Source: Pseudooceanicola sp. (GTDB lineage Bacteria; Pseudomonadota; Alphaproteobacteria; Rhodobacterales; Rhodobacteraceae). From it: a stretch of DNA of 48,354 nt. A model generated the notes under the pieces. The model made no database searches and was not told the DNA's origin. It saw only the letters and a program-made list of their open reading frames with translations. The stretch spans positions 1 to 48,354 of the forward strand of contig PAPR01000046.1 of assembly GCA_002709085.1 (NCBI GenBank), written 5' to 3'. A program made the translations under genes and the position numbers. Positions within the stretch are counted from its first letter, which is position 1, and every line of letters starts with the position of its first letter. This document shows, in pieces, positions 6,384 to 14,673 of this stretch.

Positions 6384-7913
6384 TTATCCGGGGCGTTCGA
6401 AGCGGGCGAGCATATGGGCCGCGATCTGGTCGAATGGGACATCAACCTGTCGCCAAAGCGCGATGCCGGCAGGGATCAGCGCGACGAGCAGCGCGATCAG
6501 GGCAAGACGCGTAACCCGGCGACGGCGCAATTCGCGAGGGGTACGTAACAAGGGAATCGTGGCGATTGGCGTGACGCCGAGACGCCGGATCAGATCGCCC
6601 GAGTGACGCACGGTGCCTGAGAGCATTTCGAGCGCCGCGACAAGGCCCGCGGCAGCGAGCACGCCAAGCGTCGCACCCCCGGCCACGATCAGCCGCCGGT
6701 TCGGTCCCGAGGGGCGCGAGGGGCGGGTCGGCTGTTCGATGATCGTGATGCGTTGGTCGCGCGACAGATCCTCGATACGCTCACCAGTGGCAGCGCGGGC
6801 AAGGCGGTCGACCGATTGAGTATACTGCGCCTGAAGATTTTCATTGTCATGTTCCAGCGCGTCCAATGTCAGTGCGTTCGTGGCGGTGCGCTCTATGCCT
6901 TCGGTGAGTCTGGTTAATTCAGCCCGCAGCGCCGCGCGCTGAGCCATCAGTTCGTCGCGCCGATGCGCCACCTCGGCCATGTGGCGGGACAGGGTGGCAC
7001 GGGCGAGGCTTGGGAGGGGCGGTTCGTTCCCTTTCGTCTCGGCCAAATGGCGCGCAGCCTTCGCAAGACGGTTGCGCAGGGCGATCACCTTGGGACTGGT
7101 CTCGGTGTAGACGGCCAGCGCGGCGGTTAGCTCTTGGGCTACCTCCGCATGATGGCGTGCGCGCGGTGAGTCGGCGGGAAGGGTGGCGGGTGTGGGCAGC
7201 GCCGCAAGGTCGCGGGCGAACGTCTCGCTTTGCATCAACAATCGGGTCAGGTCACGTTCGATCGCCGTCAGCCTGTCCTGTTGGGTGAGGAGCAGGCTGC
7301 GGCGGTGATCCAAGCTGTCAGGGAGGGCCCCGGCGTGGTCGGTTTTGAACGCCAGGATGCGCGCGCTTTGCTGGTCGAGACGCGAGGTGAGACGCGCCAC
7401 CTCCGTCCGGAAGAAGGCCTCGGTCTTTGCCGCGCGCCCCGTTCGATAGGCGGAATCCTCGCGCCGGATCAGGGTGAGGTATTCCCCGAGTACATCGGCG
7501 GCGGCATCGGCGTCGCGCGCGCGGAATCCAAGGGTCATCAGCGTGGCCTGATTGCGACCCGTTGAAGAGGTGATCTTTGTGCGCCTGCGCATCGCCTCCA
7601 CGATCTGATCGGACGACATTTCCGCCAGTCGGGGCAGGACAGAAATGCGCGTCGCAATGTCGATGAGATGGGTACGGGTCAGCAGGCGCGATTCAAAGAT
7701 CTGAAGCTGTTCGCCATCCGATACATGCACGGTGCTTTCCGCCAGCTCATCGGGGATCTGCGGCCTATTCACGATCAGCTTGACCTCGCTTTGAAAGCTG
7801 GGCGGCAGGATTTCAGCAATGACGATAGAGAGCGCGGTTATAGCGAATGTCACGCCGAGAAACAGCGCCGACCTGCGCCGGAGCATGATTGTAAAATCAC
7901 GCAAGGTTAGCAT
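6384..7913 (-). CDS. Wzz/GumC-like polysaccharide co-polymerase (chain-length determinant)
   Basis: This 509-aa inner-membrane protein has a transmembrane helix near residues 15-38, followed by 'PPSFQSEVKLIVNRPQIPDE' typical of the Wzz domain. A long periplasmic region rich in Arg, Glu and Leu heptads (about 165-365) is likely coiled coil. It is followed by 'PTRPSRPSGPNRRLIVAGGA' leading into a second helix (about 410-432) and a third helix near 470-490. It is expected to set polymer length and bridge polymerase and export pore. First gene of the minus-strand set 7913-3759, perhaps extending to 3387. The Pro-rich motif before TM2 is the family hallmark. Confidence 0.88.
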   Translation of the reverse strand: MLTLRDFTIMLRRRSALFLGVTFAITALSIVIAEILPPSFQSEVKLIVNRPQIPDELAESTVHVSDGEQLQIFESRLLTRTHLIDIATRISVLPRLAEMSSDQIVEAMRRRTKITSSTGRNQATLMTLGFRARDADAAADVLGEYLTLIRREDSAYRTGRAAKTEAFFRTEVARLTSRLDQQSARILAFKTDHAGALPDSLDHRRSLLLTQQDRLTAIERDLTRLLMQSETFARDLAALPTPATLPADSPRARHHAEVAQELTAALAVYTETSPKVIALRNRLAKAARHLAETKGNEPPLPSLARATLSRHMAEVAHRRDELMAQRAALRAELTRLTEGIERTATNALTLDALEHDNENLQAQYTQSVDRLARAATGERIEDLSRDQRITIIEQPTRPSRPSGPNRRLIVAGGATLGVLAAAGLVAALEMLSGTVRHSGDLIRRLGVTPIATIPLLRTPRELRRRRVTRLALIALLVALIPAGIALWRQVDVPFDQIAAHMLARFERPG

Positions 7914-8311
7914 TGTCGGCCCTCTTTTTGGCTACGGTGATTGGATGTGTTGTTAACGTTCTTCATTAACCTATTCTCATCGGGGGGTCGAAAATTCACA
8001 GGCTGATTTTTTATAAGTTTAGTTGGTGGACGCTCCGGTCGGAAGTGTATTTCCCAGCATTGGCCATGATGCGTGTCGTGTAAGGAAGGCCGGCATCTAG
8101 TTAATAAATTATGAACTTTCTGGAGTAAACTTCGTGCCAAGACTATTTTTTTATCTCATTGGTGAGCTATGGCCTGAATATTGAGCAATTGTTAATCGCC
8201 GCCATCTGCCCTTAATTACTTATTAATACATATTATATTAACCATAGTGAAAAAATAAAATTGAAAACGGGAGGACGTTGTTCATATTATTGGTCGAAAG
8301 TGCGGGGATAA
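7914..8311. other. AT-rich divergent promoter region of the polysaccharide operons
   Basis: This stretch separates wzz (minus) from the sugar-phosphate transferase gene (plus) and is much richer in A+T than its neighbours, most strongly around 8100-8270. It holds a perfect CtrA box, several TTAA and TATTAT elements, and a GGGAGGA site at 8270-8275 before a possible TTG-started 24-codon leader (8278-8352). No stable protein-coding gene or RNA gene was recognised. AT-rich islands at exopolysaccharide promoters of alphaproteobacteria are often bound by silencers such as MucR. That is inference here. Confidence 0.55.
8212..8226. promoter_or_regulatory. Perfect CtrA-type box with a -10-like element downstream
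   Basis: TTAATTACTTATTAA matches TTAA-N7-TTAA exactly. Sixteen bases after it is CATAGT (8243-8248), a plausible -10 hexamer for transcription to the right, with the box in the -35 position. In such AT-rich DNA a chance match is more likely than at 612, so confidence is moderate. Confidence 0.5.
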
Positions 8312-9121
8312 ATGCCCTCTTTTTCTCCTCGCGGTTATTGCGGTGGAGGTGACGTTAAATGCCCCCTTGAGATTGATTTGCCGAACTCGAATTGGTCGGT
8401 TGGCCCTTATGTGGAGCTTGTTTTTGCCATGCTGTTGTCTCGACCAAGTTATCTTGCGCCAACACTGCCGGTGGTCCTGTCCACCAAGCCATTGGTGGGG
8501 CGGGGGCTATACGAAACGCGGCTGAAGCGATTTACCGACGTGGCGCTGACCATCGCGCTGATCGTCCTTGCCGCGCCTCTCATGGTGCCTCTGTTGCTCG
8601 TCGCGTTTGCCCTGGTTTCACTGGACGGCCACCCACCGATCTTTTGTCAGTGGCGGGTCGGGCGCGGGCATCGTGTGTACCGGATGTTGAAGATTCGCAC
8701 GATGGTTGCGGACGCGGATGTTCGGTTGGATGCGCATCTGGCCTCTGACCCCGTCGCGCAGGCCGAGTGGTCGCGTCATCAAAAGCTGCGTCACGATCCG
8801 CGCGTGACCTGGATCGGGGCATGGTTGCGCCGAACGTCGCTGGATGAGTTGCCACAGCTCTGGAACGTGCTGCGCGGTGACATGAGTCTCGTTGGGCCTC
8901 GACCGTTCATGGTGACCCAGGCAGCTCTTTATTCTGGTGCGTCCTATCCGCGAATGCGTCCCGGCATGACCGGGCTGTGGCAGGTGTCCGCTCGCCACGA
9001 AAGCACCTTTGCCGAACGGGGACGCATCGATGATTCCTATTGCGCGCGCCTCGGCCTGATATCGGACCTGAAAATCCTCCTGCGGACCCTCGGTGTGGTC
9101 CTTCGGGGTCGCGGGTGCTGA
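8312..9121 (+). CDS. Undecaprenyl-phosphate sugar-1-phosphate transferase (ExoY/WcaJ-like), initiating enzyme
   Basis: It transfers a sugar-1-phosphate to undecaprenyl phosphate to start repeat-unit assembly. It has a membrane segment '[29 protein letters not shown]' at about residues 73-100, '[14 protein letters not shown]' (KFRTM-like motif), '[20 protein letters not shown]' and 'SLVGPRPFM', all hallmarks of the bacterial sugar transferase family. The short ExoY-like length with one N-terminal helix fits a cytoplasmic-face enzyme. The start is unsure: ATG 8312 has GGGGA only 3 nt away, while ATG 8429 (preceded by TGGAG) would remove 39 poorly folded-looking residues and still keep the membrane helix. 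First gene of the rightward export genes. Confidence 0.88.
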   Translation: MPSFSPRGYCGGGDVKCPLEIDLPNSNWSVGPYVELVFAMLLSRPSYLAPTLPVVLSTKPLVGRGLYETRLKRFTDVALTIALIVLAAPLMVPLLLVAFALVSLDGHPPIFCQWRVGRGHRVYRMLKIRTMVADADVRLDAHLASDPVAQAEWSRHQKLRHDPRVTWIGAWLRRTSLDELPQLWNVLRGDMSLVGPRPFMVTQAALYSGASYPRMRPGMTGLWQVSARHESTFAERGRIDDSYCARLGLISDLKILLRTLGVVLRGRGC

Positions 9122-9236
9122 TCCAGTCGCACTTTCTTGACCACGTTTGCATTCGGTTAACCTTGACCGGCTAGGCTGGATAGAGGCCATCGGCGCGGGT
9201 TTCCGCGGACCGTGGCGCAGTTGAAAGGGGCCAAGA

Positions 9237-9851
9237 ATGCAAATATTCACGCGAGGCGGATGGATCGTCATGGCGGTGACGTTGGTTATACTGGCGGACC
9301 GTGTGTTGGCCCAGCAGCCCTACAAGGTTCGTGCGGGTGATCAATTGCGAATCGAGGTGTTGGAGGATTCAAGCCTGAATCGCACGGTTCTGGTGCTGCC
9401 CGATGGGACGATAGCCTTCCCCTTTGCCGGGCAATTTCGAGCGCGGGGGCGCAGCGTATTAACCATCCAGGCCGCTCTGACCAAGCGGTTGGCGCCAAAT
9501 TTTGCTTCCGGACCGACGGTCTTTGTCTCGGCCGGCAAATTGGCCGTCGTGCCAAAGGCTGAGGTGCGCACGACCGAGGCGAGCTTTGAGATTTACGCCA
9601 TGGGCGAGCTGAGTAAGCCGGGACGGATCGCTGTGGCGGGATCAAGCGGTGTGACGCTCTTGCAGGCCATTGCAGAAGCGGGCGGCTTCACTCGGTTCGC
9701 CGCCACCAAGCGAATCCAGTTGCGTCGCCCGGCAGAGGGGGGTGAGCAGGTCTACATCTTTGACTACCGGACGGGCGGCGGTATCTCGGGCGCGACGCTG
9801 TTGCAGCCCGGCGACGTGATCGTGGTGCCGGAACGACGGCTATTCGAATAG
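9237..9851 (+). CDS. Wza-like polysaccharide export protein without lipobox
   Basis: The 204-aa product has a signal peptide (residues 1-25, ending 'ILADRVLAQ'), a polysaccharide-export domain starting 'YKVRAGDQLRIEVLEDSSLN' and 'VLPDGTIAFPFAGQFRARG', and one SLBB-like domain with 'YAMGELSKPGRIAVAG', 'TLLQAIAEAGGFT' and the closing 'LQPGDVIVVPERRLFE'. It is much shorter than Wza (about 380 aa) and lacks both the lipoprotein Cys and the amphipathic C-terminal helix that forms the Wza outer-membrane pore. It is therefore probably periplasmic and works with the beta-barrel gene 8 bp downstream. Confidence 0.88.
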   Translation: MQIFTRGGWIVMAVTLVILADRVLAQQPYKVRAGDQLRIEVLEDSSLNRTVLVLPDGTIAFPFAGQFRARGRSVLTIQAALTKRLAPNFASGPTVFVSAGKLAVVPKAEVRTTEASFEIYAMGELSKPGRIAVAGSSGVTLLQAIAEAGGFTRFAATKRIQLRRPAEGGEQVYIFDYRTGGGISGATLLQPGDVIVVPERRLFE

Positions 9852-9859
9852 GGCGCTTG

Positions 9860-11188
9860 ATGGGGGGGATCCGCGCAACTCTAACTGGCGCGCTGATTGC
9901 GTTGGCGGTCGGGGGGATGCCCGAAGCGCGCGCGGAGGTTTCCGACGCGCCGGCGCTGAGTGTCGATTTCAAGACCGGAGTCGCCGCTGAGGATGCTCCG
10001 GGTGCAGCAACGGGGACGGCGCGATCGGACCTGCGTTTCGGCGTGATCCGCAGCACAAAAGGCAGTTCGGTGGAGGCGTCCCTGGGCGCTTGGGTGGAGG
10101 CCGGGGGTAGGGCAAAGGGGGGGCTCGATCACCTCCGGCTCTCTTACGCGCGGACCACGCGACAAAGCACGCTGACCGCGCACCTTAGAGTTGAGGAGGC
10201 GACGCTATCGAGTGAGGCCAGTCTGATCGACCCTGTCACCGGGGATTTCGTGACCGTCGTCGATCCGGGTCGCCGCCGCGCGATGCAAGCCGCGTTGTCC
10301 CTCAGGACCGGCATTGGCGAGCGGGTTGAGTTCAACCTCGATCTGCGGCGTGGCGCCACGCGATATATCGGCACGGTTTCACCCAGTTATAACGACAGTG
10401 ATAGCTGGTCCGCTGCCGTGACGGCGAAACTAAGGGTGTCCCCGGTAGCGCACCTGAGGGGCGAGTTCGGGGTCCACGACGAGCGGACCCTTGATGGGCT
10501 GGACAGCCAGCGGCGCGTTGGATTTGGCCGGGTAGAGCTGGGTTATGATCTGAACCCGGTGACATCGTTTTCGGTTGGCGTTGGCCACTCTTGGATTGAT
10601 CAGTCGGGCGCGGCGGGGTTGGTCGACCGGCGCGGCACGACGCTTGTTGCGGGCGTCACCCGCGAACATCGCCGTGGTCATGTCGGACTGCGTTATGCTC
10701 GCACTGTGGAGTCATCCGGAACGCGCGATCTGATCGAAGTGTCGGCACGGCTGGAGCAGCCGCGCGGAGAGTTGAACGGCAGCCTCGGCTATACGAGAAC
10801 GGCCCAGCACAGCGGTCCGATTGCAGCGCTCACTTATCGGCACGAGATGGCGCGCGGGCGGATCCACCTCAGCGCCGCGCGGAGGTTCGCCACATCCGGC
10901 ACGGGGTCGCCGCGCGCGGTGAGTGAAACGCGCCTTCGGCTCGACCGGGAGGTGACGGCGCGCGGTACGATACGTATTGAGGCGGGGTACCAGGCCGTGG
11001 ATGCCGCGCCGACGGGCGGGGCGGCGGTGTCACGGGCGAGCGTGGCGTTGACCTACGACCATCGGCTGACGCGGGACTGGTCGCTGGAGGGCGGCCTTCG
11101 TCATCTCGCGACGCGGCGAGCCGGACAGTCGGGGTCGCGGCGCAACACGATTTTTGTGACCCTCAGTCGGTCGTTCATGTCGCGATGA
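9860..11188 (+). CDS. Outer-membrane beta-barrel protein, likely polysaccharide secretion channel
   Basis: The 442-aa product has a signal peptide ending 'GGMPEARA' followed by 'EVSDAPALSVDFKTG'. The remainder consists of alternating short beta strands with aromatic and charged turns, for example 'VGLRYARTVESSG', 'ELNGSLGYTRTAQHSG' and 'ASVALTYDHRLTRDWSLEG'. It ends 'NTIFVTLSRSFMSR', with a Phe-containing beta-signal close to the C-terminus. This is the layout of autotransporter-independent barrels found next to short Wza-like genes in alphaproteobacterial exopolysaccharide clusters. A TTG at 9857 precedes the ATG 9860 and is less likely. The exact role is inferred from context. Confidence 0.75.
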   Translation: MGGIRATLTGALIALAVGGMPEARAEVSDAPALSVDFKTGVAAEDAPGAATGTARSDLRFGVIRSTKGSSVEASLGAWVEAGGRAKGGLDHLRLSYARTTRQSTLTAHLRVEEATLSSEASLIDPVTGDFVTVVDPGRRRAMQAALSLRTGIGERVEFNLDLRRGATRYIGTVSPSYNDSDSWSAAVTAKLRVSPVAHLRGEFGVHDERTLDGLDSQRRVGFGRVELGYDLNPVTSFSVGVGHSWIDQSGAAGLVDRRGTTLVAGVTREHRRGHVGLRYARTVESSGTRDLIEVSARLEQPRGELNGSLGYTRTAQHSGPIAALTYRHEMARGRIHLSAARRFATSGTGSPRAVSETRLRLDREVTARGTIRIEAGYQAVDAAPTGGAAVSRASVALTYDHRLTRDWSLEGGLRHLATRRAGQSGSRRNTIFVTLSRSFMSR

Positions 11189-11308
11189 TGGGGCGATCAG
11201 GCTTTGGCGAGCGGGGAAAGACTTGTTATGGCAGAGTGACTTGATGCGCGCGCCCCTTAATACTGAACGTGCGCGCCGCGTTGCGACAAAGACGAAGAGG
11301 ATTCGGCC

Positions 11309-11878
11309 TTGAAGATCGAACAGACCCGCTTGCCCGGCGTCCTGCGCCTGACGCCGAAACGGTTCAGCGATCCGCGCGGCTATTTCGCGGAAACCTGGAA
11401 CCAGCGGACGCTGTCGGAGGCCGGCTTGATGCTGCCGGACTTCGTACAGGACAACCATTCCGTTTCGGCTGAGGTGGGCACGATCCGGGGTATGCACTTT
11501 CAGGCCCCGCCCGATGCGCAGGGCAAGCTCGTGCGCTGCGGGCGTGGTTGTCTGTTCGATGTTGCGGTCGATATCCGCAGCGGCAGTCCGACCTACGGGC
11601 AATGGTATGGGGAGGAGTTGAGCGCCGTGAATGGTCGCCAGCTCTGGATCCCGGCGGGGTTTCTGCACGGGTTCCTGACGCTGGAGGACGAGACGGAAAT
11701 CACCTACAAATGCACCGCGCATTACGCACCGGAGAGCGAAGGTGCGGTGCTGTGGTCATCCTGCGGGATCGACTGGCCGTTGCCGCCGGGCACCACGCCG
11801 CTGTTGTCGGACAAGGACGCGACGGCGGGAGAATTCGCGGCTTTTCGTTCGCCATTCGTGGCTGAGGGCGTGTTGTGA
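11309..11878 (+). CDS. rfbC: dTDP-4-dehydrorhamnose 3,5-epimerase
   Basis: Third enzyme of dTDP-L-rhamnose synthesis: it epimerises dTDP-4-keto-6-deoxyglucose at C3 and C5. Family motifs are present: '[12 protein letters not shown]', '[20 protein letters not shown]' (His of the catalytic pair), '[12 protein letters not shown]', '[15 protein letters not shown]' and '[16 protein letters not shown]'. The 189-aa length is normal. The start is TTG 11309 with AGAGGA upstream; no ATG is suitably placed. First of four overlapping genes rfbC-rfbB-rfbD-rfbA. Confidence 0.95.
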   Translation: MKIEQTRLPGVLRLTPKRFSDPRGYFAETWNQRTLSEAGLMLPDFVQDNHSVSAEVGTIRGMHFQAPPDAQGKLVRCGRGCLFDVAVDIRSGSPTYGQWYGEELSAVNGRQLWIPAGFLHGFLTLEDETEITYKCTAHYAPESEGAVLWSSCGIDWPLPPGTTPLLSDKDATAGEFAAFRSPFVAEGVL

Positions 11879-12921
11879 AGATCCTGATCACCGGGGGTGC
11901 GGGCTTCATCGGATCCGCCGTGGTGCGGCGCGCCATTGGCCAGGGGCATTCGGTCGTCAATGTCGATGCGCTGACCTACGCCGCGTGTTTAGCGAATGTG
12001 GAGAGCGTCGCGGATCATCCGAACTACCACTTTGAGCATGCCGGTATTTGTGACGCTGAGGCTATCGCCCGGATTTTCGTGCAGCATCGACCGGATCGCG
12101 TCATGCATCTGGCGGCGGAAAGCCATGTCGACCGCTCAATCGACGCGCCCGGTGCCTTTATCGCGACCAATGTGACCGGCACCTACACCCTGCTCGAAGC
12201 CGCGCGGCGGTACTGGCTGGATCGGGGTCAGCCAGCCGAATTCCGGTTTCACCATGTCTCGACCGACGAGGTTTACGGATCGCTCCCGCCTGACCCGACG
12301 GTGCGGTTCACCGAAGGCACGCCCTATGATCCGCGCAGCCCCTATTCGGCGTCCAAGGCCTCCTCCGACCATCTTGTCCGGGCGTGGCACGAGACCTATG
12401 GTCTGCCGGTCGTGATCAGCAATTGTTCCAACAATTACGGTCCTTTCCACTTCCCCGAGAAGCTGGTGCCGGTGACTATCCTCAACGCGCTGGCGGGCAA
12501 GCCGCTGCCGATCTACGGCAAGGGTCAGAACATCCGCGACTGGCTTTTTGTCGAGGATCATGCCGAGGCGCTGTTGTTGGTTCTCAATGAGGGGGAGATC
12601 GGACGCAGCTACAATATCGGGGGGGACAATGAATGCACCAACCTCGACCTCGTGCAACGAATTTGCGCGATACTTGATGAGGTGCGTCCCAAGGCAAAGG
12701 GGCGCTATGCCGATCAGATCGCATTCGTTGCCGATCGCCCCGGCCACGATGCGCGCTATGCGATCGACGCGACCCGGATCCGCGACGAATTGGGCTGGCG
12801 GCCTTCGGTCACGCTGGACGAGGGGTTGGCGCGGACGGTGGCCTGGTATCTGGAGAACGAGCCTTGGTGGCGCGCCTTGCTGGATCGCGACGGCGTCGGT
12901 GAACGGTTGGGCCGGGCATGA
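11875..12921 (+). CDS. rfbB: dTDP-glucose 4,6-dehydratase
   Basis: Second enzyme of the rhamnose pathway, an NAD-dependent extended short-chain dehydrogenase. It has the nucleotide-binding '[17 protein letters not shown]' at the N-terminus, '[14 protein letters not shown]', the active-site '[11 protein letters not shown]' (Thr-Asp-Glu triad) and the '[13 protein letters not shown]' Tyr-x3-Lys motif. '[15 protein letters not shown]' and '[17 protein letters not shown]' complete the family pattern. It begins at GTG 11875, overlapping the rfbC stop as GTGA. Length of 348 aa is typical. Confidence 0.96.
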   Translation: MKILITGGAGFIGSAVVRRAIGQGHSVVNVDALTYAACLANVESVADHPNYHFEHAGICDAEAIARIFVQHRPDRVMHLAAESHVDRSIDAPGAFIATNVTGTYTLLEAARRYWLDRGQPAEFRFHHVSTDEVYGSLPPDPTVRFTEGTPYDPRSPYSASKASSDHLVRAWHETYGLPVVISNCSNNYGPFHFPEKLVPVTILNALAGKPLPIYGKGQNIRDWLFVEDHAEALLLVLNEGEIGRSYNIGGDNECTNLDLVQRICAILDEVRPKAKGRYADQIAFVADRPGHDARYAIDATRIRDELGWRPSVTLDEGLARTVAWYLENEPWWRALLDRDGVGERLGRA

Positions 12922-13772
12922 CGGTGCTGGTCTTTGGACGGACCGGGCAGGTCGCGCGGGCGCTGGCCGTGCTTGGCCCCGAAGCGGTGTTTCTGGGGCG
13001 GGATGAGGCCGATTTGCGCGACCCCTCGGCCTGCGCCGCGGCGATCCGCGCGCGTCGCCCTCATGCTGTGATCAACGCCGCCGCATGGACCGCCGTGGAC
13101 GACGCCGAAGAGCATGAAGCCGAGGCGTTGGTCATCAACGGCGAGGCGCCGGCTGAAATGGCGCGCGCCTGTGCGGCGCTGGCGATCCCCTTCGTGCATA
13201 TCTCGACCGACTACGTCTTTGCCGGCGGTGGCGATGCGCCGTGGCGGTCGGACGACCCGGTCGCGCCGTGCAACGCCTACGGTCGGACGAAGCGCGCGGG
13301 CGAGGTCGGGATCATCGCAGCGGGGGGCGCCTTTGGCATTCTGCGCACCTCCTGGGTATTTTCTGCGACGGGCGTGAATTTCCTCAAGACCATGCTGCGG
13401 CTGTCCGAAACGCGCGACCGGCTGAGCGTGGTCGGTGATCAGATCGGCGGGCCGACCCCGGCGACGGCCATCGCGGCGGTCTGTCTAACCATGGCAGAGA
13501 CATTGCGCGCGGAGCCTGACCTGTCGGGCATTTACCACCTGTCCGGCGACCCGGATGTCAGCTGGGCCGGCTTCGCGCGCGAGATCTTTGCGCAGGCCGG
13601 TCGCTCCGTCACGGTGGAGGACATCCCGAGCCACGCCTACCCGCAGCCCGCCCCGCGGCCTGCGAATTCGCGGCTGGATTGCAGTGGGCTCGCGCAGGCA
13701 TTCGGCATCGCGCGACCCGATTGGCGGGCCGAGGTCGACCGTATTCTCAACGAGTTAGGAGCAGTGACATGA
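12918..13772 (+). CDS. rfbD: dTDP-4-dehydrorhamnose reductase
   Basis: Final step: NAD(P)H-dependent reduction to dTDP-L-rhamnose. It shows '[15 protein letters not shown]', '[15 protein letters not shown]', '[11 protein letters not shown]' and '[14 protein letters not shown]' (Tyr-x3-Lys), then '[18 protein letters not shown]' and 'DQIGGPTPA'. Its 284 aa fit the family. The ATG overlaps the rfbB TGA (ATGA), so translation is coupled. Confidence 0.95.
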   Translation: MTVLVFGRTGQVARALAVLGPEAVFLGRDEADLRDPSACAAAIRARRPHAVINAAAWTAVDDAEEHEAEALVINGEAPAEMARACAALAIPFVHISTDYVFAGGGDAPWRSDDPVAPCNAYGRTKRAGEVGIIAAGGAFGILRTSWVFSATGVNFLKTMLRLSETRDRLSVVGDQIGGPTPATAIAAVCLTMAETLRAEPDLSGIYHLSGDPDVSWAGFAREIFAQAGRSVTVEDIPSHAYPQPAPRPANSRLDCSGLAQAFGIARPDWRAEVDRILNELGAVT

Positions 13773-14644
13773 CCAAGCGCAAGGGCATCATCCTCGCCGG
13801 AGGGAGTGGCACGCGCCTTTATCCGATCACCATGGGCGCGTCCAAGCAGCTGCTGCCGCTATATGACAAGCCGATGATCTACTATCCGCTGTCCGTTCTG
13901 ATGCTGACCGGGATCACCGAGATCCTCGTCATCACCACGCCCGAGGATCAGGACCAGTTCCGCCGCCTGCTGGGGGATGGGTCGCAATGGGGTCTGAGCT
14001 TGAGTTACGTGGCGCAGCCCAACCCCGACGGTCTGGCGCAGGCCTACATATTGGCCGAGGCGTTTCTGGGCGGCGCGCCTTCGGCCATGGTGCTGGGGGA
14101 CAACATCTTTTTCGGGCACGGCTTGCCCAAGGTGCTGGCGGCAGCGGATGCGCGCACGGATGGCGGGACGGTGTTTGGCTATCACGTCGCGGATCCCGAA
14201 CGCTACGGCGTGGTCGACTTTGCGCCCGATGGCAAGGTTCGACAGATCGTGGAAAAGCCCGCCGTGCCGCCGTCGGATTATGCGGTGACGGGGCTCTATT
14301 TCCTCGACGGGACCGCACCCGAAAAGGCCCGCCGCGTGACGCCTTCGTCGCGCGGAGAGCTGGAGATCGTCTCGCTCCTGGAGATGTATCTGGCCGAGGG
14401 CGCGCTTTCGGTGGAAAAAATCGGGCGGGGTTACGCATGGCTCGACACCGGCACGCATGCGAGCCTTCTGGACGCGGCGAATTTTGTGCGGACCTTGCAG
14501 ATGCGCCAAGGGCTGCACGTCGGGAACCCGGACGAGATCGCGTTTGAAAACGGCTGGATCGACGCGACGGCGCTGCGCGCGCGGGCCGCGATATATGCCA
14601 AGACGGATTATGGCGATTACCTTGCCGGTTTGCTTCGCGATTAA
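13769..14644 (+). CDS. rfbA: Glucose-1-phosphate thymidylyltransferase
   Basis: First enzyme of the rhamnose pathway, making dTDP-glucose, usually feedback-inhibited by dTDP-rhamnose. The start [20 protein letters not shown] contains the nucleotidyltransferase G-G-x-G-T-R-L motif; 'SKQLLPLYDKPMIYYPLS', 'VLGDNIFFGHG' and 'IVEKPAVPPSDYAVTGLYF' follow. Length 291 aa. The ATG at 13769 overlaps the rfbD stop (ATGA), preceded by TTAGGAG; a longer frame upstream is only an overlap with rfbD. Converges with manC after 29 bp. Confidence 0.96.
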   Translation: MTKRKGIILAGGSGTRLYPITMGASKQLLPLYDKPMIYYPLSVLMLTGITEILVITTPEDQDQFRRLLGDGSQWGLSLSYVAQPNPDGLAQAYILAEAFLGGAPSAMVLGDNIFFGHGLPKVLAAADARTDGGTVFGYHVADPERYGVVDFAPDGKVRQIVEKPAVPPSDYAVTGLYFLDGTAPEKARRVTPSSRGELEIVSLLEMYLAEGALSVEKIGRGYAWLDTGTHASLLDAANFVRTLQMRQGLHVGNPDEIAFENGWIDATALRARAAIYAKTDYGDYLAGLLRD

Positions 14645-14673
14645 CGCGACGGGCTAGGCGAGGCGTGACCCCA

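Noticed and set aside
7954-7970. TTAACGTTCTTCATTAA near the wzz start as a CtrA box
   Set aside because: The spacing between TTAA half-sites is 9, not 7.
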